Source: an uncultured cyanobacterium (lineage in GTDB: Bacteria > Cyanobacteriota > Cyanobacteriia > PCC-6307 > Cyanobiaceae). Taken from it: a stretch of 10,692 bases of DNA. The stretch spans positions 1 to 10,692 of the forward strand of contig CAIZOZ010000513.1 in assembly GCA_903934745.1 (NCBI GenBank), read 5' to 3'. The translations under genes and the position numbers were made by a program. Under the pieces are notes generated by a model. That model did no database searches. It was not told the origin of the DNA and saw only the letters and a list, made by a program, of their open reading frames with translations. Numbering within the stretch: the stretch's first letter is position 1; each line of letters starts with the position of its first letter. Positions 1-6,271 of this stretch are shown piece after piece.

Positions 1-273
1 GCCGGTGGCCAGCCGTTCATTGATCGATTCGGCCGGCCGGGCCCGCACCTTGCCGTTCACCTGCAGCACGGTCTCGTTGCGCAGGTGCTCGGCCACGGCG
101 AAGGCCTCCGGGCTCAAGTCGGGATCCACGGTGATCTGCACTGTGCCGCTGCGGTCGCGCAGATCGATGAAGATCACGCCGCCATGGTCGCGGCGCCGGT
201 CCACCCAGCCGCAGAGTTGCACGTCCTGGCCAGTGGCGTCGTGGCGCAGGTCGCCGCATCCGTGGCTGCGCAT
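1..273 (-). CDS. aspS: Aspartyl-tRNA synthetase, N-terminal part (cut by window edge)
   Basis: The reading frame encodes the first 91 residues of a class II aspartyl-tRNA synthetase, which charges tRNA(Asp) in the cytoplasm. What is visible is the N-terminal OB-fold anticodon-binding domain. It opens with MRSHGCGDLR, followed by CGWVDRRRDHGGVIFIDLRD at about residues 21-40, then TVQITVDP and the stretch ending ESINERLATG. The CGWV-RRRDHGG-IFIDLRDR signature is diagnostic of bacterial AspRS. The start is the ATG at 271-273. It matches the usual picocyanobacterial N-terminus as I remember it, and no convincing Shine-Dalgarno sequence precedes it. The catalytic domain lies outside the window. 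gcvT lies 181 bp upstream in the same direction, so the two could be co-transcribed. Bacteria may have a discriminating or a non-discriminating (Asp/Asn) AspRS, and this fragment does not settle which. Confidence 0.93.
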   Translation of the reverse strand, partial: MRSHGCGDLRHDATGQDVQLCGWVDRRRDHGGVIFIDLRDRSGTVQITVDPDLSPEAFAVAEHLRNETVLQVNGKVRARPAESINERLATG

Positions 274-454
274 CGGAGATGTTCCGGCAAAAAGAGATTT
301 TCCCACAGGGGGTCGGCGGCCCGTTCCATCGCCGGGTTGGCGGGGCGCCACCCAGCCGCGTGGCAGGGCGTCTGCAGCGCCCCTGGCGCCGGAGAGCGGC
401 CAGGTGAAACGATCGCGCGGAACCTGTTCGACCTGGCGACGGCAGGTCGCTGCG

Positions 455-1612
455 TCAGGCCGGCCGATAGAAAGGCCGCTTCACCACCACAGCCGGCTCG
501 GCCTTGCCGCGGATCTCCACCGCCAGCTGGGTGCCGATCCGGGCGGCGTCGCTGGGCACGTAGGCCAGGGCGATCGCTTCACCCAGCGTTGGTGACCAAG
601 TGCCACTGGTGACGTCTCCCACCACCTGGCCGTCCCGCAGCACGGGGTAGCCGTGGCGGGCGATGGCGCGGCCCTGCAGCTTCAGGCCCACCAGCTTGCG
701 GCTCACGCCGGCGGCACTCTGGCGTTCGAGGGCGGCGCGGCCGATGAAGTCGGCGGGCATTTCCAGGTGCACCAGCCAGCCCAGCGAGGCCTCCAGGGGG
801 GTGGTGCCGGCGTCCATGTCGTTGCCATAGAGATGCATGGCGGCCTCGAGGCGCAGGGTGTCGCGGGCGCCGAGGCCGCAGGGGCTCACCCCCTCGGCCA
901 GCAGTTGCGCCCAGAGGGCCTGCCCGGCGGCCCGATCAAGCAGCAGCTCGAAACCGTCTTCGCCGGTGTAGCCGGTGCGCCCCACGAACACCGAGGCAGC
1001 AGCGGCGGCGCCCGTGGCCGATCCCGCCAACAGCAGCTGGCGATGGCCGAAGCGGGGCAGGCCAGCGAGATCGGCGCCGCTGAGGGCCTCCAGCCGGGCC
1101 GCGGCCTCGGGGCCCTGCAGGGCCAGCAAGACCCCATCTCCCTTGATGTCGTCGAGGCGGAAGCCCGCCGGCTCCAGCTGGCTGCGGATCCAGGCCGTGT
1201 CGGCTTCGGCGCAGGCGGCATTGATCACCAACACCAGCTCGTCGCGCTCTTCGCCCTCGAGGCTGACGCGGCCGCGGTCGTAGACGATCAGGTCGTCGCG
1301 GATGCCGCCCAGCTCATTGAGCAGCACGGTGTAGCAGGCCTCGCCGGGGCCGATGCGGAACAGGTCGCTGGGCACCAGGTGCTGCATCGCCTCCTTGACG
1401 CCGTCACCCCGCAGCCGCAGCACCCCCATGTGGGAGATGTCGAACACCCCGCAGCGATGGCGCACGGCCTGGTGTTCCTGCACCAGGCCGCCGAATTGCA
1501 CGGCCAGCTCCCAGCCGGCGAAGGGCACCAGGCGTCCACCGGCGCGGCGGGCGGCCTCAGCCAGGGGGGTGCGCTGCAAGGGCGCAACGGGATCGCTGAC
1601 CGGATCGGCCAT
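455..1612 (-). CDS. gcvT: Aminomethyltransferase, T-protein of the glycine cleavage system
   Basis: This 385-residue protein has the length and motifs of GcvT. The enzyme takes the aminomethyl group from lipoylated H-protein, releases ammonia and passes the one-carbon unit to tetrahydrofolate. In cyanobacteria this serves photorespiratory glycine breakdown. Seen in the sequence: RLVPFAGWELAVQFGG near residues 27-42, CGVFDISHMG at 54-63, the GGIRDDLIVY segment with the conserved Asp pair at 106-107, LALQGP near 163-168, GRTGYTGEDGFEL at 211-223, and the C-terminal GDVTSGTWSPTLG motif of the GCV_T C-terminal barrel. The ATG start gives about a dozen residues before the usual LQRTPL beginning. 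No clear ribosome-binding site is visible, so a slightly shorter form is possible. The H- and P-protein genes are not in the window. I saw no glycine riboswitch in the roughly 200 bp upstream. Confidence 0.95.
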   Translation of the reverse strand: MADPVSDPVAPLQRTPLAEAARRAGGRLVPFAGWELAVQFGGLVQEHQAVRHRCGVFDISHMGVLRLRGDGVKEAMQHLVPSDLFRIGPGEACYTVLLNELGGIRDDLIVYDRGRVSLEGEERDELVLVINAACAEADTAWIRSQLEPAGFRLDDIKGDGVLLALQGPEAAARLEALSGADLAGLPRFGHRQLLLAGSATGAAAAASVFVGRTGYTGEDGFELLLDRAAGQALWAQLLAEGVSPCGLGARDTLRLEAAMHLYGNDMDAGTTPLEASLGWLVHLEMPADFIGRAALERQSAAGVSRKLVGLKLQGRAIARHGYPVLRDGQVVGDVTSGTWSPTLGEAIALAYVPSDAARIGTQLAVEIRGKAEPAVVVKRPFYRPA

Positions 1613-1810
1613 GGGGCGCAGGACGGGAGGAGCTGCCGGGATCCTATGGAGCGGATAGCCAGCACGAGGGCTTCTCGACTGGCCTGATTCAGCGGCATTC
1701 GGGTTCCCTGCAGGAAACGGGAGAAACCTGGTGATTTGGGTTTTCCCACTGCTCAGAACGGTTCCGCCTGACTAACTTGGGCAGCCACCACCTTCTCGGG
1801 ATTCCGCAGG

Positions 1811-2071
1811 ATGGGCAATCGCCCCAGCTGCCGCAGTTGCCGCCACTGCACCCCGCCCAACGGCGCCGAACTGGGCTGGTGCCAGCTGCGCCAGCTGCCG
1901 ATCCACCAGGAGCTGGCGGCCGACCTCTGCTGTCACCACTGGACCGGCCGCCCGCCCCGACTGCCGGTGTTGTCCGCCTCCGGGCCAGACCACGGCCTGG
2001 CGGGTGGCGGCAATCAGCAACTGAGCCTGGGCAGCATCCTCGGTCAAACTCGAAGAAATCATGAAGAGTGA
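1811..2071 (+). CDS. Small Cys-rich protein of unknown function (86 aa)
   Basis: I do not recognise a named family. The frame encodes 86 residues beginning MGNRPSCRSCRHC. Cysteines are at positions 7, 10, 13, 24, 40 and 41, and two histidines are at 42-43 within the run CCHHWTGRPPRLP. The CxxCxxC spacing followed by C and CCHH suggests a zinc- or iron-sulfur-binding module. Trp-Cys and His-His-Trp-Thr are the kind of residues conserved in small cyanobacterial hypothetical proteins. The C-terminal 30 residues look disordered. The preferred start is the ATG at 1811; an in-frame TTG at 1778 is possible. Neither has a good Shine-Dalgarno sequence, which lowers confidence. It lies 100 bp upstream of the cNMP-fold gene in the same direction. 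Overlapping frames at 1777-2064 (+) and 1772-2062 (-) are low-complexity in comparison. Confidence 0.55.
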   Translation: MGNRPSCRSCRHCTPPNGAELGWCQLRQLPIHQELAADLCCHHWTGRPPRLPVLSASGPDHGLAGGGNQQLSLGSILGQTRRNHEE

Positions 2072-2157
2072 CGCTGGGGCCTAACGAACTGTGGCAGTGG
2101 CGACCCTGAAAGGTTTCGTAAGGCTCTATGACTGGTTCTCATCGGCTGCTTCACCCT

Positions 2158-2165
2158 GGAGGTGA
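2158..2165 (+). promoter_or_regulatory. Strong Shine-Dalgarno sequence for the cNMP-fold gene
   Basis: GGAGGTGA lies 6 nt before a TTG codon at 2172. It matches the anti-Shine-Dalgarno end of 16S rRNA over eight bases. This settles the start as TTG at 2172 rather than the ATG at 2211, which has no such site. Confidence 0.8.
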
Positions 2166-2171
2166 CGGATC

Positions 2172-2570
2172 TTGGTAGCGACTCCCGCAACGACTTCTCC
2201 CATTGACCTGATGGCCCATCAGGTGGACAGCGAAACCTTCACGCTTCCCACCGGTGCCCAGGTGTTCTGCTCCGGCAGCAAGGCCAATGCGATTTACGCG
2301 GTACGCCGCGGCATCATCGAGCTTCAGGGTGAAAAAGGTGAAAAAACCTGCTATCGCCCTGGCGAGCTGTTCAGCTACCGCGACATTGTCTGGCGCGAAG
2401 GCGTGCATCGCAGCGATGCCGTGGCCCTGACGCCGGTGGAGGTGGTGCGCCTGGATCGCCTGCGCTTCCTCAACCTGCTGCACAATCACCCCACCCTGGC
2501 GATCCTGCTGATTGCCCAGCAGCACGACAGGCTGCGCGAACAGCGCTCCAGCGGCACCTGCTGCTACTGA
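2172..2570 (+). CDS. Stand-alone cyclic-nucleotide-binding-fold protein (Crp/Fnr-like sensor domain without HTH)
   Basis: This 132-residue protein resembles only the effector beta-barrel of Crp/Fnr regulators. It shows TFTLPTGAQVFCSGS (residues 22-36), then NAIYAVRRGIIELQGEKG (39-56), then RPGELFSYRDIVW (62-74), then AVALTPVEVVRLDRLRFL (83-100), and a final helix LLHNHPTLAILLIAQQHDRL ending at residue 121. The canonical phosphate-binding cassette would read GE-[LA]-x(n)-R-[ST]-A. Here GEL is kept at 64-66, but Arg80 and Ser81 are followed by Asp82, and Arg80 appears one position out of register, so cAMP binding is doubtful. No DNA-binding helix-turn-helix follows. The protein ends SSGTCCY, with two vicinal cysteines. 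Translation starts at TTG (2172), set by a very strong Shine-Dalgarno sequence. It is convergent with speB, with a 63-bp gap. The family assignment is firm; the role is unknown. Confidence 0.85.
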   Translation: MVATPATTSPIDLMAHQVDSETFTLPTGAQVFCSGSKANAIYAVRRGIIELQGEKGEKTCYRPGELFSYRDIVWREGVHRSDAVALTPVEVVRLDRLRFLNLLHNHPTLAILLIAQQHDRLREQRSSGTCCY

Positions 2571-2633
2571 AGCTGTCGCCCTTCAGGGCCGGGTGTCGGG
2601 CTGAGCGGGGCAGGGGGAATCAGCTCACCCAGC

Positions 2634-3569
2634 TCAGCGGGCGGCGCCCAAGAGCAGCAGCAGGCTGCGGGTCACCTTGGCCGCCAGCACGCTGCTGACC
2701 CCGCTGGGATCGAGCTGGGGGGAGAGCTCCACAATGTCGGCACCGACAAGGTGCTGGTGGCTGAGTTCAGCCACCAGCTCGGCGAAATCAGCCCAGTGGA
2801 AGCCGCCGGGTTCCGGCGTGCCGGTGCCGGGGAGCACGGCCGGATCAAACCAGTCGAGATCAACGGTGAGATACAGCGGCCGGCCCCGCAGCGCCTGCAG
2901 CGCCTCCACCATGCGCGGGCGGGGCACCAGCCGTTGCTGCTGCCGCAGCTCCTCGAACTCCGAGCGGGTGCCGCTGCGGATGGCGATCTGCAGCAGCTCG
3001 CCACTAGGCAGCACCTCCAGGCAGCGGCGCATGGCGCAGGCGTGGCTGTGGTGGCTGCCGAGCCAGTCGTGGCGCAGGTCGGCGTGGGCATCGAGCTGCA
3101 CCAGCACCAGATCGGCCTGGCGCTCGGCCACCGCCGCCACGGCCCCACTGCTGATCGAATGCTCACCGCCCAGCATCAAGGGCGCCAGACCAAGATCCAG
3201 AACAGCGGACGTGGCGGCACGTACCGCTGCCACCACCGGCTCGGGAGCGCCATACGGAATCTCAACAGCCCCCAGATCAGCGAAGGCCAGATCCTCCAGA
3301 TCCAGGTTCAGCTGGGGGCAATAGGTTTCCAGCCCGTAGCTGACCTCACGGATGGCCGCAGGCCCGAAGCGGGTGCCGGGCCGGAAGGAGGTGGTGCCGT
3401 CGTAGGGCACGCCGAACAGGCCGACGCGACAGCCCTCAGACTCACGGCGGGCCCCCATGTAAATGGCGCCGTCGGTGTCGAACCTGGGGCTGAGGCTCTC
3501 TGGAATGGCGGCGGTCACGGTGGCAGCAGCAGCGACTCGGAGCAGAGCTGGATCCTGCCAGAGCGGCAC
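2634..3569 (-). CDS. speB: Agmatinase-type ureohydrolase
   Basis: This is an arginase/agmatinase-family enzyme, 311 residues from a GTG start. The expected reaction is hydrolysis of agmatine to putrescine and urea, feeding polyamine synthesis. The binuclear Mn ligands are all present: His137 in GGEHSIS, Asp160, His162 and Asp164 in LDAHADLRHD, and Asp237 and Asp239 in LTVDLDWFDP. The family segments FGVPYDGTTSFRPGTRFGP (52-70) and PGTGTPEPGG (247-256) are also present. The frame is open up to an ATG at 3806. That would add 79 Arg/Ser/Gly-rich residues with no family resemblance, whereas the GTG at 3569 has AGGAGG 7 nt upstream, so I place the start there. speE, the next step in the pathway, lies 2.7 kb upstream on the same strand, separated by the plus-strand phosphatase gene. 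Some cyanobacterial ureohydrolases prefer other guanidino compounds, so the substrate is inferred. Confidence 0.93.
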   Translation of the reverse strand: MPLWQDPALLRVAAAATVTAAIPESLSPRFDTDGAIYMGARRESEGCRVGLFGVPYDGTTSFRPGTRFGPAAIREVSYGLETYCPQLNLDLEDLAFADLGAVEIPYGAPEPVVAAVRAATSAVLDLGLAPLMLGGEHSISSGAVAAVAERQADLVLVQLDAHADLRHDWLGSHHSHACAMRRCLEVLPSGELLQIAIRSGTRSEFEELRQQQRLVPRPRMVEALQALRGRPLYLTVDLDWFDPAVLPGTGTPEPGGFHWADFAELVAELSHQHLVGADIVELSPQLDPSGVSSVLAAKVTRSLLLLLGAAR

Positions 3570-3576
3570 TCCATGG

Positions 3577-3582
3577 CCTCCT
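3577..3582 (-). promoter_or_regulatory. Shine-Dalgarno sequence AGGAGG for speB
   Basis: CCTCCT on the plus strand reads AGGAGG on the minus strand, 7 nt before the GTG at 3567-3569. The ATG in between (3572-3574) is in another frame and only 2 nt from the site. This supports the short speB form. Confidence 0.75.
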
Positions 3583-4067
3583 GAGCAGGCGCGAGCCGCA
3601 GACAAGCCTCGGCGTGGGGCTGCATCGCCATAGCTCCCCTGACCAACGGAGGCCCCGCGGCCAGACGTTCCCGATCGGCGGCAGCGCCGCCGAAGCGAAG
3701 AGGTCCGAACAAGGTGGTGACCAGAGCGATTCGCCGTGGCTGACCCTGCACGTGGAAGATGCGATGGCCTGGCTTGCCTCTGATCGCTCCCGCTCCCCAG
3801 GGCCAAGGGTTAGTCCATGGGGGCAGCCAAACGCAATTCAGGCACAAAGCGCAGGATTCAGGGGGGAGATTGCCCCAGCCAGCAGAGGCTTGTCCGAGCA
3901 CAGTCCTGCCTGCTGGTTACCGCACGCTGGCCACAGCAGGAGCGGCCACGCCTGACCAGAAAAGCCTGCGGGCCACTCAGCAGAAGAGAACCGGGCGGTA
4001 AAGTGAATAGCCGTTCTCCTTCCCCACGGCCGCGACCGGCACAAGAAGCGGCCACCATCAACCTCGC

Positions 4068-4081
4068 CAAGCTCTAGCTTG
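4068..4081. repeat. Short palindrome just before the phosphatase start codon
   Basis: CAAGCT and AGCTTG flank a CT centre, and the element ends 5 nt before the ATG at 4087. It occupies the position where a Shine-Dalgarno sequence would be expected, and none is visible there. It could be an operator or a small translational hairpin, or chance. There is no further support. Confidence 0.35.
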
Positions 4082-4086
4082 ATCGC

Positions 4087-6159
4087 ATGATTTTCCGTTT
4101 TTTGGATCAAGCCAGGAGCGGCCCACGCAATCTTCAGCTTCGCATCATCTGGAGCAGCACACGGAGTCTTCAGTTTCGAATGGCCTGGGGCGCCATCTTA
4201 ACCGTTGCGCTCTCGTCTTTGGCGGCGGATACTGTCATCTACCGGACCACAGAACAACAAGTACGTGATCGCACAGTTGCGACGCTCACCCGATCCAATT
4301 ATTTACTAGCCTTTGCCGTGGCGCATTGGCGCCAGGAAATTTTTAAAAGCCTTGAACTCCTGTCGCTCAATGAATCATTTCGGACGCTGAACGTTGCCAG
4401 CATGACCGACACGCTTCGGACATTACGTCTCATCCATCCGAATCGCGAAATCAGCGTCTGGTCGCCTGATGGGCGCCTGATCGTTGGCGGCAACGCTGAT
4501 GAGCGTGGCCTGCGCAACGAGCATGTGCAGAGGCATCCTGCCTTTCAGGAGGCGCTGAAAGGCAACATGACGCTCCAGGTTATTGGCAGAAATAACCTAA
4601 CAAAAACCTGCCTCTTTGCGGCCAATGCTATTTATCCAGAGGGCGCCAAAGCTGCAGCAGAGCTTGTGACACCAAAAGCAATCGTAACCCTTTGCGCTCC
4701 TTTCTATCTAGCCGAAGACGATCGCGACCTGAGCGCCGACATCGAAAGAACCGACGCACCACAGCAAGGAACCAAGAAACAAAACCTGATTTCGATGCAA
4801 AACGGAAACTATAGCGGCAGCGAATTTATGATAATCAGAGACAATGGATATGTTGTCTTTCCGATTACAAGTGTCAATGATTGGATCTCAGGCCAGTCGC
4901 CTACAGAGATTCGCAATGGGCCCTGGGGCCCCTTTATCCGCTTTGCACTCTCTCGGGAGCCCGATGACCAAGGTCTTGAGATTGTGACCAATGGCCAAAC
5001 ATTCATTGTTGTGAAGCGCCGGCTTCCCGATCATCGGTGGGTCGCCCTCAGCATTGTCAACCGTGACACGGCTATGCATGGGCTCAACGTCGCACTCAAC
5101 AAACTTCGAGCTTTCCAGGCAGCGACTATACTGATTGTCGCCTTTATACTTTATCGTGTATCCGGCGAGATTGTGAAGCCAATTCGCAAGGCGAGCCAGG
5201 CCATCCGCAAGCTCAGCCGGGGCGAGTTTGAAACTCACATCGACGACCAGCGCAACGATGAGATTGGAGATCTCTATAAAGACATTAACGCAACAGGGCA
5301 CTTGCTAAAATCTTTTGTGGCCCTGGAAAAAAATCACGCCGTTGCCGAACAACAGATTATCACAGCCCAACAAATTCAGCAGAGCTTCTTACTAAAGAAC
5401 CTACCCAAATCAGATTACTTTGAGCTTGCGGCCGCCTCCTTGCCAGCCTACGAAGTAGGAGCCGATTGGTACGACTCCCTCAGAGTGGGTCACTTCCTTT
5501 ACGTCATCAGTGCCGATGTCTGTGACAAAGGAGTGCCTTCGGCCCTGTTCATGTCTGTCTTTCGCTCCCTGCTCCGGAGCAACATTCTGACGCAGTCGCA
5601 AGCCAAAGGGACAGGCACTGATCGCCCCGCTGATCTCGGCCTCGTGATGACGCTTGTGAACGAATACATGGCGGAAAATCATGGGGATACTTGCATGTTT
5701 GCCACAATTTTCGCCGCCTCCTACAACACCCAGACAGGCCAGTTGATTTATGTGAATGCTGGACACGAGTCGCCGCTGGTGTTGAAAGGTCTGGCGCCTG
5801 AAGCCACGCTTGAGATGCTGAATCCAACGGGTCCGGCCGTTGGTCTCTTCGCAGGCGCACGCTTCCTCAGCAGCGAAATCACCCTGGCCCCGGGTGATCT
5901 GCTGTTCAGCTTCACCGACGGGCTGATCGATGCTCGCTCCCCCTCTGGACAGGGATGGGGGCAGCAGCGACTCCAGGACTTCCTGCTGCAACTGCAGCAG
6001 GAAGCAAGGCAACCGACGGCCGTGCTCCAGCAGGTGCTCGAGGTGGTCGCCAGCCACCAGGGCCTTGCTGATCGCTTTGATGACCTGACTGTTCTGACTC
6101 TGCGCATCAAGGCCATCGAGCCTGTGGCACCAACCCTGAACCCTGGCGTGAAGGCCTGA
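4087..6159 (+). CDS. Membrane sensor phosphatase: Cache-like sensor, HAMP, SpoIIE/RsbU-type PP2C
   Basis: This 690-residue protein is predicted to be an inner-membrane receptor with a cytoplasmic PP2C-type Ser/Thr phosphatase. In order it shows a 32-residue N-terminal tail, a first membrane segment at about 33-52, an extracytoplasmic region at about 53-340 resembling double Cache, a second membrane segment at about 343-358, HAMP at about 361-413, and a linker helix rich in Gln ending IQQSFLLKNLP (430-440). The SpoIIE domain covers about 445-675. Cache hints are VWSPDGRLIVGG (124-135) and RHPAFQEALKGN (149-160). Metal-binding Asp residues are visible in VGADWYD (Asp460, Asp463), ISADVCDKGVPSALF (Asp477), FSFTDGL (Asp611) and RFDDLTVL (Asp665, Asp666), so it should be active. 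Such enzymes usually dephosphorylate STAS-domain antagonists, as RsbU does and as cyanobacterial IcfG is thought to do. No stand-alone antagonist or kinase gene is adjacent. The 5' two thirds are AT-richer than the neighbouring genes. There is no clear Shine-Dalgarno sequence. Confidence 0.9.
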   Translation: MIFRFLDQARSGPRNLQLRIIWSSTRSLQFRMAWGAILTVALSSLAADTVIYRTTEQQVRDRTVATLTRSNYLLAFAVAHWRQEIFKSLELLSLNESFRTLNVASMTDTLRTLRLIHPNREISVWSPDGRLIVGGNADERGLRNEHVQRHPAFQEALKGNMTLQVIGRNNLTKTCLFAANAIYPEGAKAAAELVTPKAIVTLCAPFYLAEDDRDLSADIERTDAPQQGTKKQNLISMQNGNYSGSEFMIIRDNGYVVFPITSVNDWISGQSPTEIRNGPWGPFIRFALSREPDDQGLEIVTNGQTFIVVKRRLPDHRWVALSIVNRDTAMHGLNVALNKLRAFQAATILIVAFILYRVSGEIVKPIRKASQAIRKLSRGEFETHIDDQRNDEIGDLYKDINATGHLLKSFVALEKNHAVAEQQIITAQQIQQSFLLKNLPKSDYFELAAASLPAYEVGADWYDSLRVGHFLYVISADVCDKGVPSALFMSVFRSLLRSNILTQSQAKGTGTDRPADLGLVMTLVNEYMAENHGDTCMFATIFAASYNTQTGQLIYVNAGHESPLVLKGLAPEATLEMLNPTGPAVGLFAGARFLSSEITLAPGDLLFSFTDGLIDARSPSGQGWGQQRLQDFLLQLQQEARQPTAVLQQVLEVVASHQGLADRFDDLTVLTLRIKAIEPVAPTLNPGVKA

Positions 6160-6203
6160 ACGGTCGGCGCGCCTGAGGTTGATCGGCCCCAGCCTGATGG
6201 CTT

Positions 6204-6260
6204 GCCGCCAGCCTGGGCCATGCCCATCGGCGCCGGCGGACCATGGGGCCCCTGGGCGGC
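6204..6260. terminator. Possible hairpin between convergent phosphatase and speE genes
   Basis: GCCGCC (6204-6209) can pair with GGCGGC (6255-6260), and GGGCC (6215-6219) with GGCCC (6247-6251). This gives an imperfect GC-rich stem-loop in the 112-bp gap between two convergent stop codons. No T-run follows on either strand, so it is not a standard intrinsic terminator. It may stall or process transcripts from both sides. Confidence 0.3.
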
Positions 6261-6271
6261 AGGTTGTGGGT

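Larger units (their letters stand above)
3570..4086. other. 517-bp intergenic stretch between divergent speB and the phosphatase gene
   Basis: I find no convincing gene here. Several frames are open on both strands (for example 3515-3901 minus, 3614-3955 plus and 3838-4110 minus). Their products are Arg/Ser/Pro/Gly-rich, match no family I know, and have no good ribosome-binding site. The stretch should hold the promoters of both divergent genes. A TAAAGT box at 4000-4005 is a possible -10 element for the phosphatase, but I see no matching -35 box. The interval is long for so compact a genome and may be the scar of the insertion that separated speB from speE. Confidence 0.5.

Noticed and set aside
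653..1687. Long open frame of 344 codons on the plus strand
   Set aside because: It is antisense to gcvT, rich in Gly, Ala, Gln and His, and matches no family. GC-rich codon use opens such shadow frames.
1613..1810. Possible glycine riboswitch or other leader RNA upstream of gcvT
   Set aside because: I looked for the conserved glycine aptamer segments on the minus strand and did not find them. Nothing else recognisable is in this stretch.
2571..2640. Inverted repeat GCTGAGC/GCTCAGC (2600-2606 and 2632-2638) as terminator between the cNMP-fold gene and speB
   Set aside because: The loop is 25 nt, the stem only 7 bp, one arm overlaps the speB stop codon, and there is no T-run.
2751..3584. Open frame of 277 codons on the plus strand
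   Set aside because: It is antisense to speB, whose metal-ligand motifs are all present on the minus strand.
3515..3901. Minus-strand frame of 128 codons over the speB start, using AGGAGG with a nearby ATG
   Set aside because: The ATG at 3572-3574 is only 2 nt from AGGAGG, too close, and its short product reads inside speB in the wrong frame. The site fits the speB GTG better.
3838..4110. Minus-strand frame of 90 codons overlapping the phosphatase start
   Set aside because: It has a vaguely hydrophobic middle but no signal-peptide layout, no ribosome-binding site and no family resemblance.
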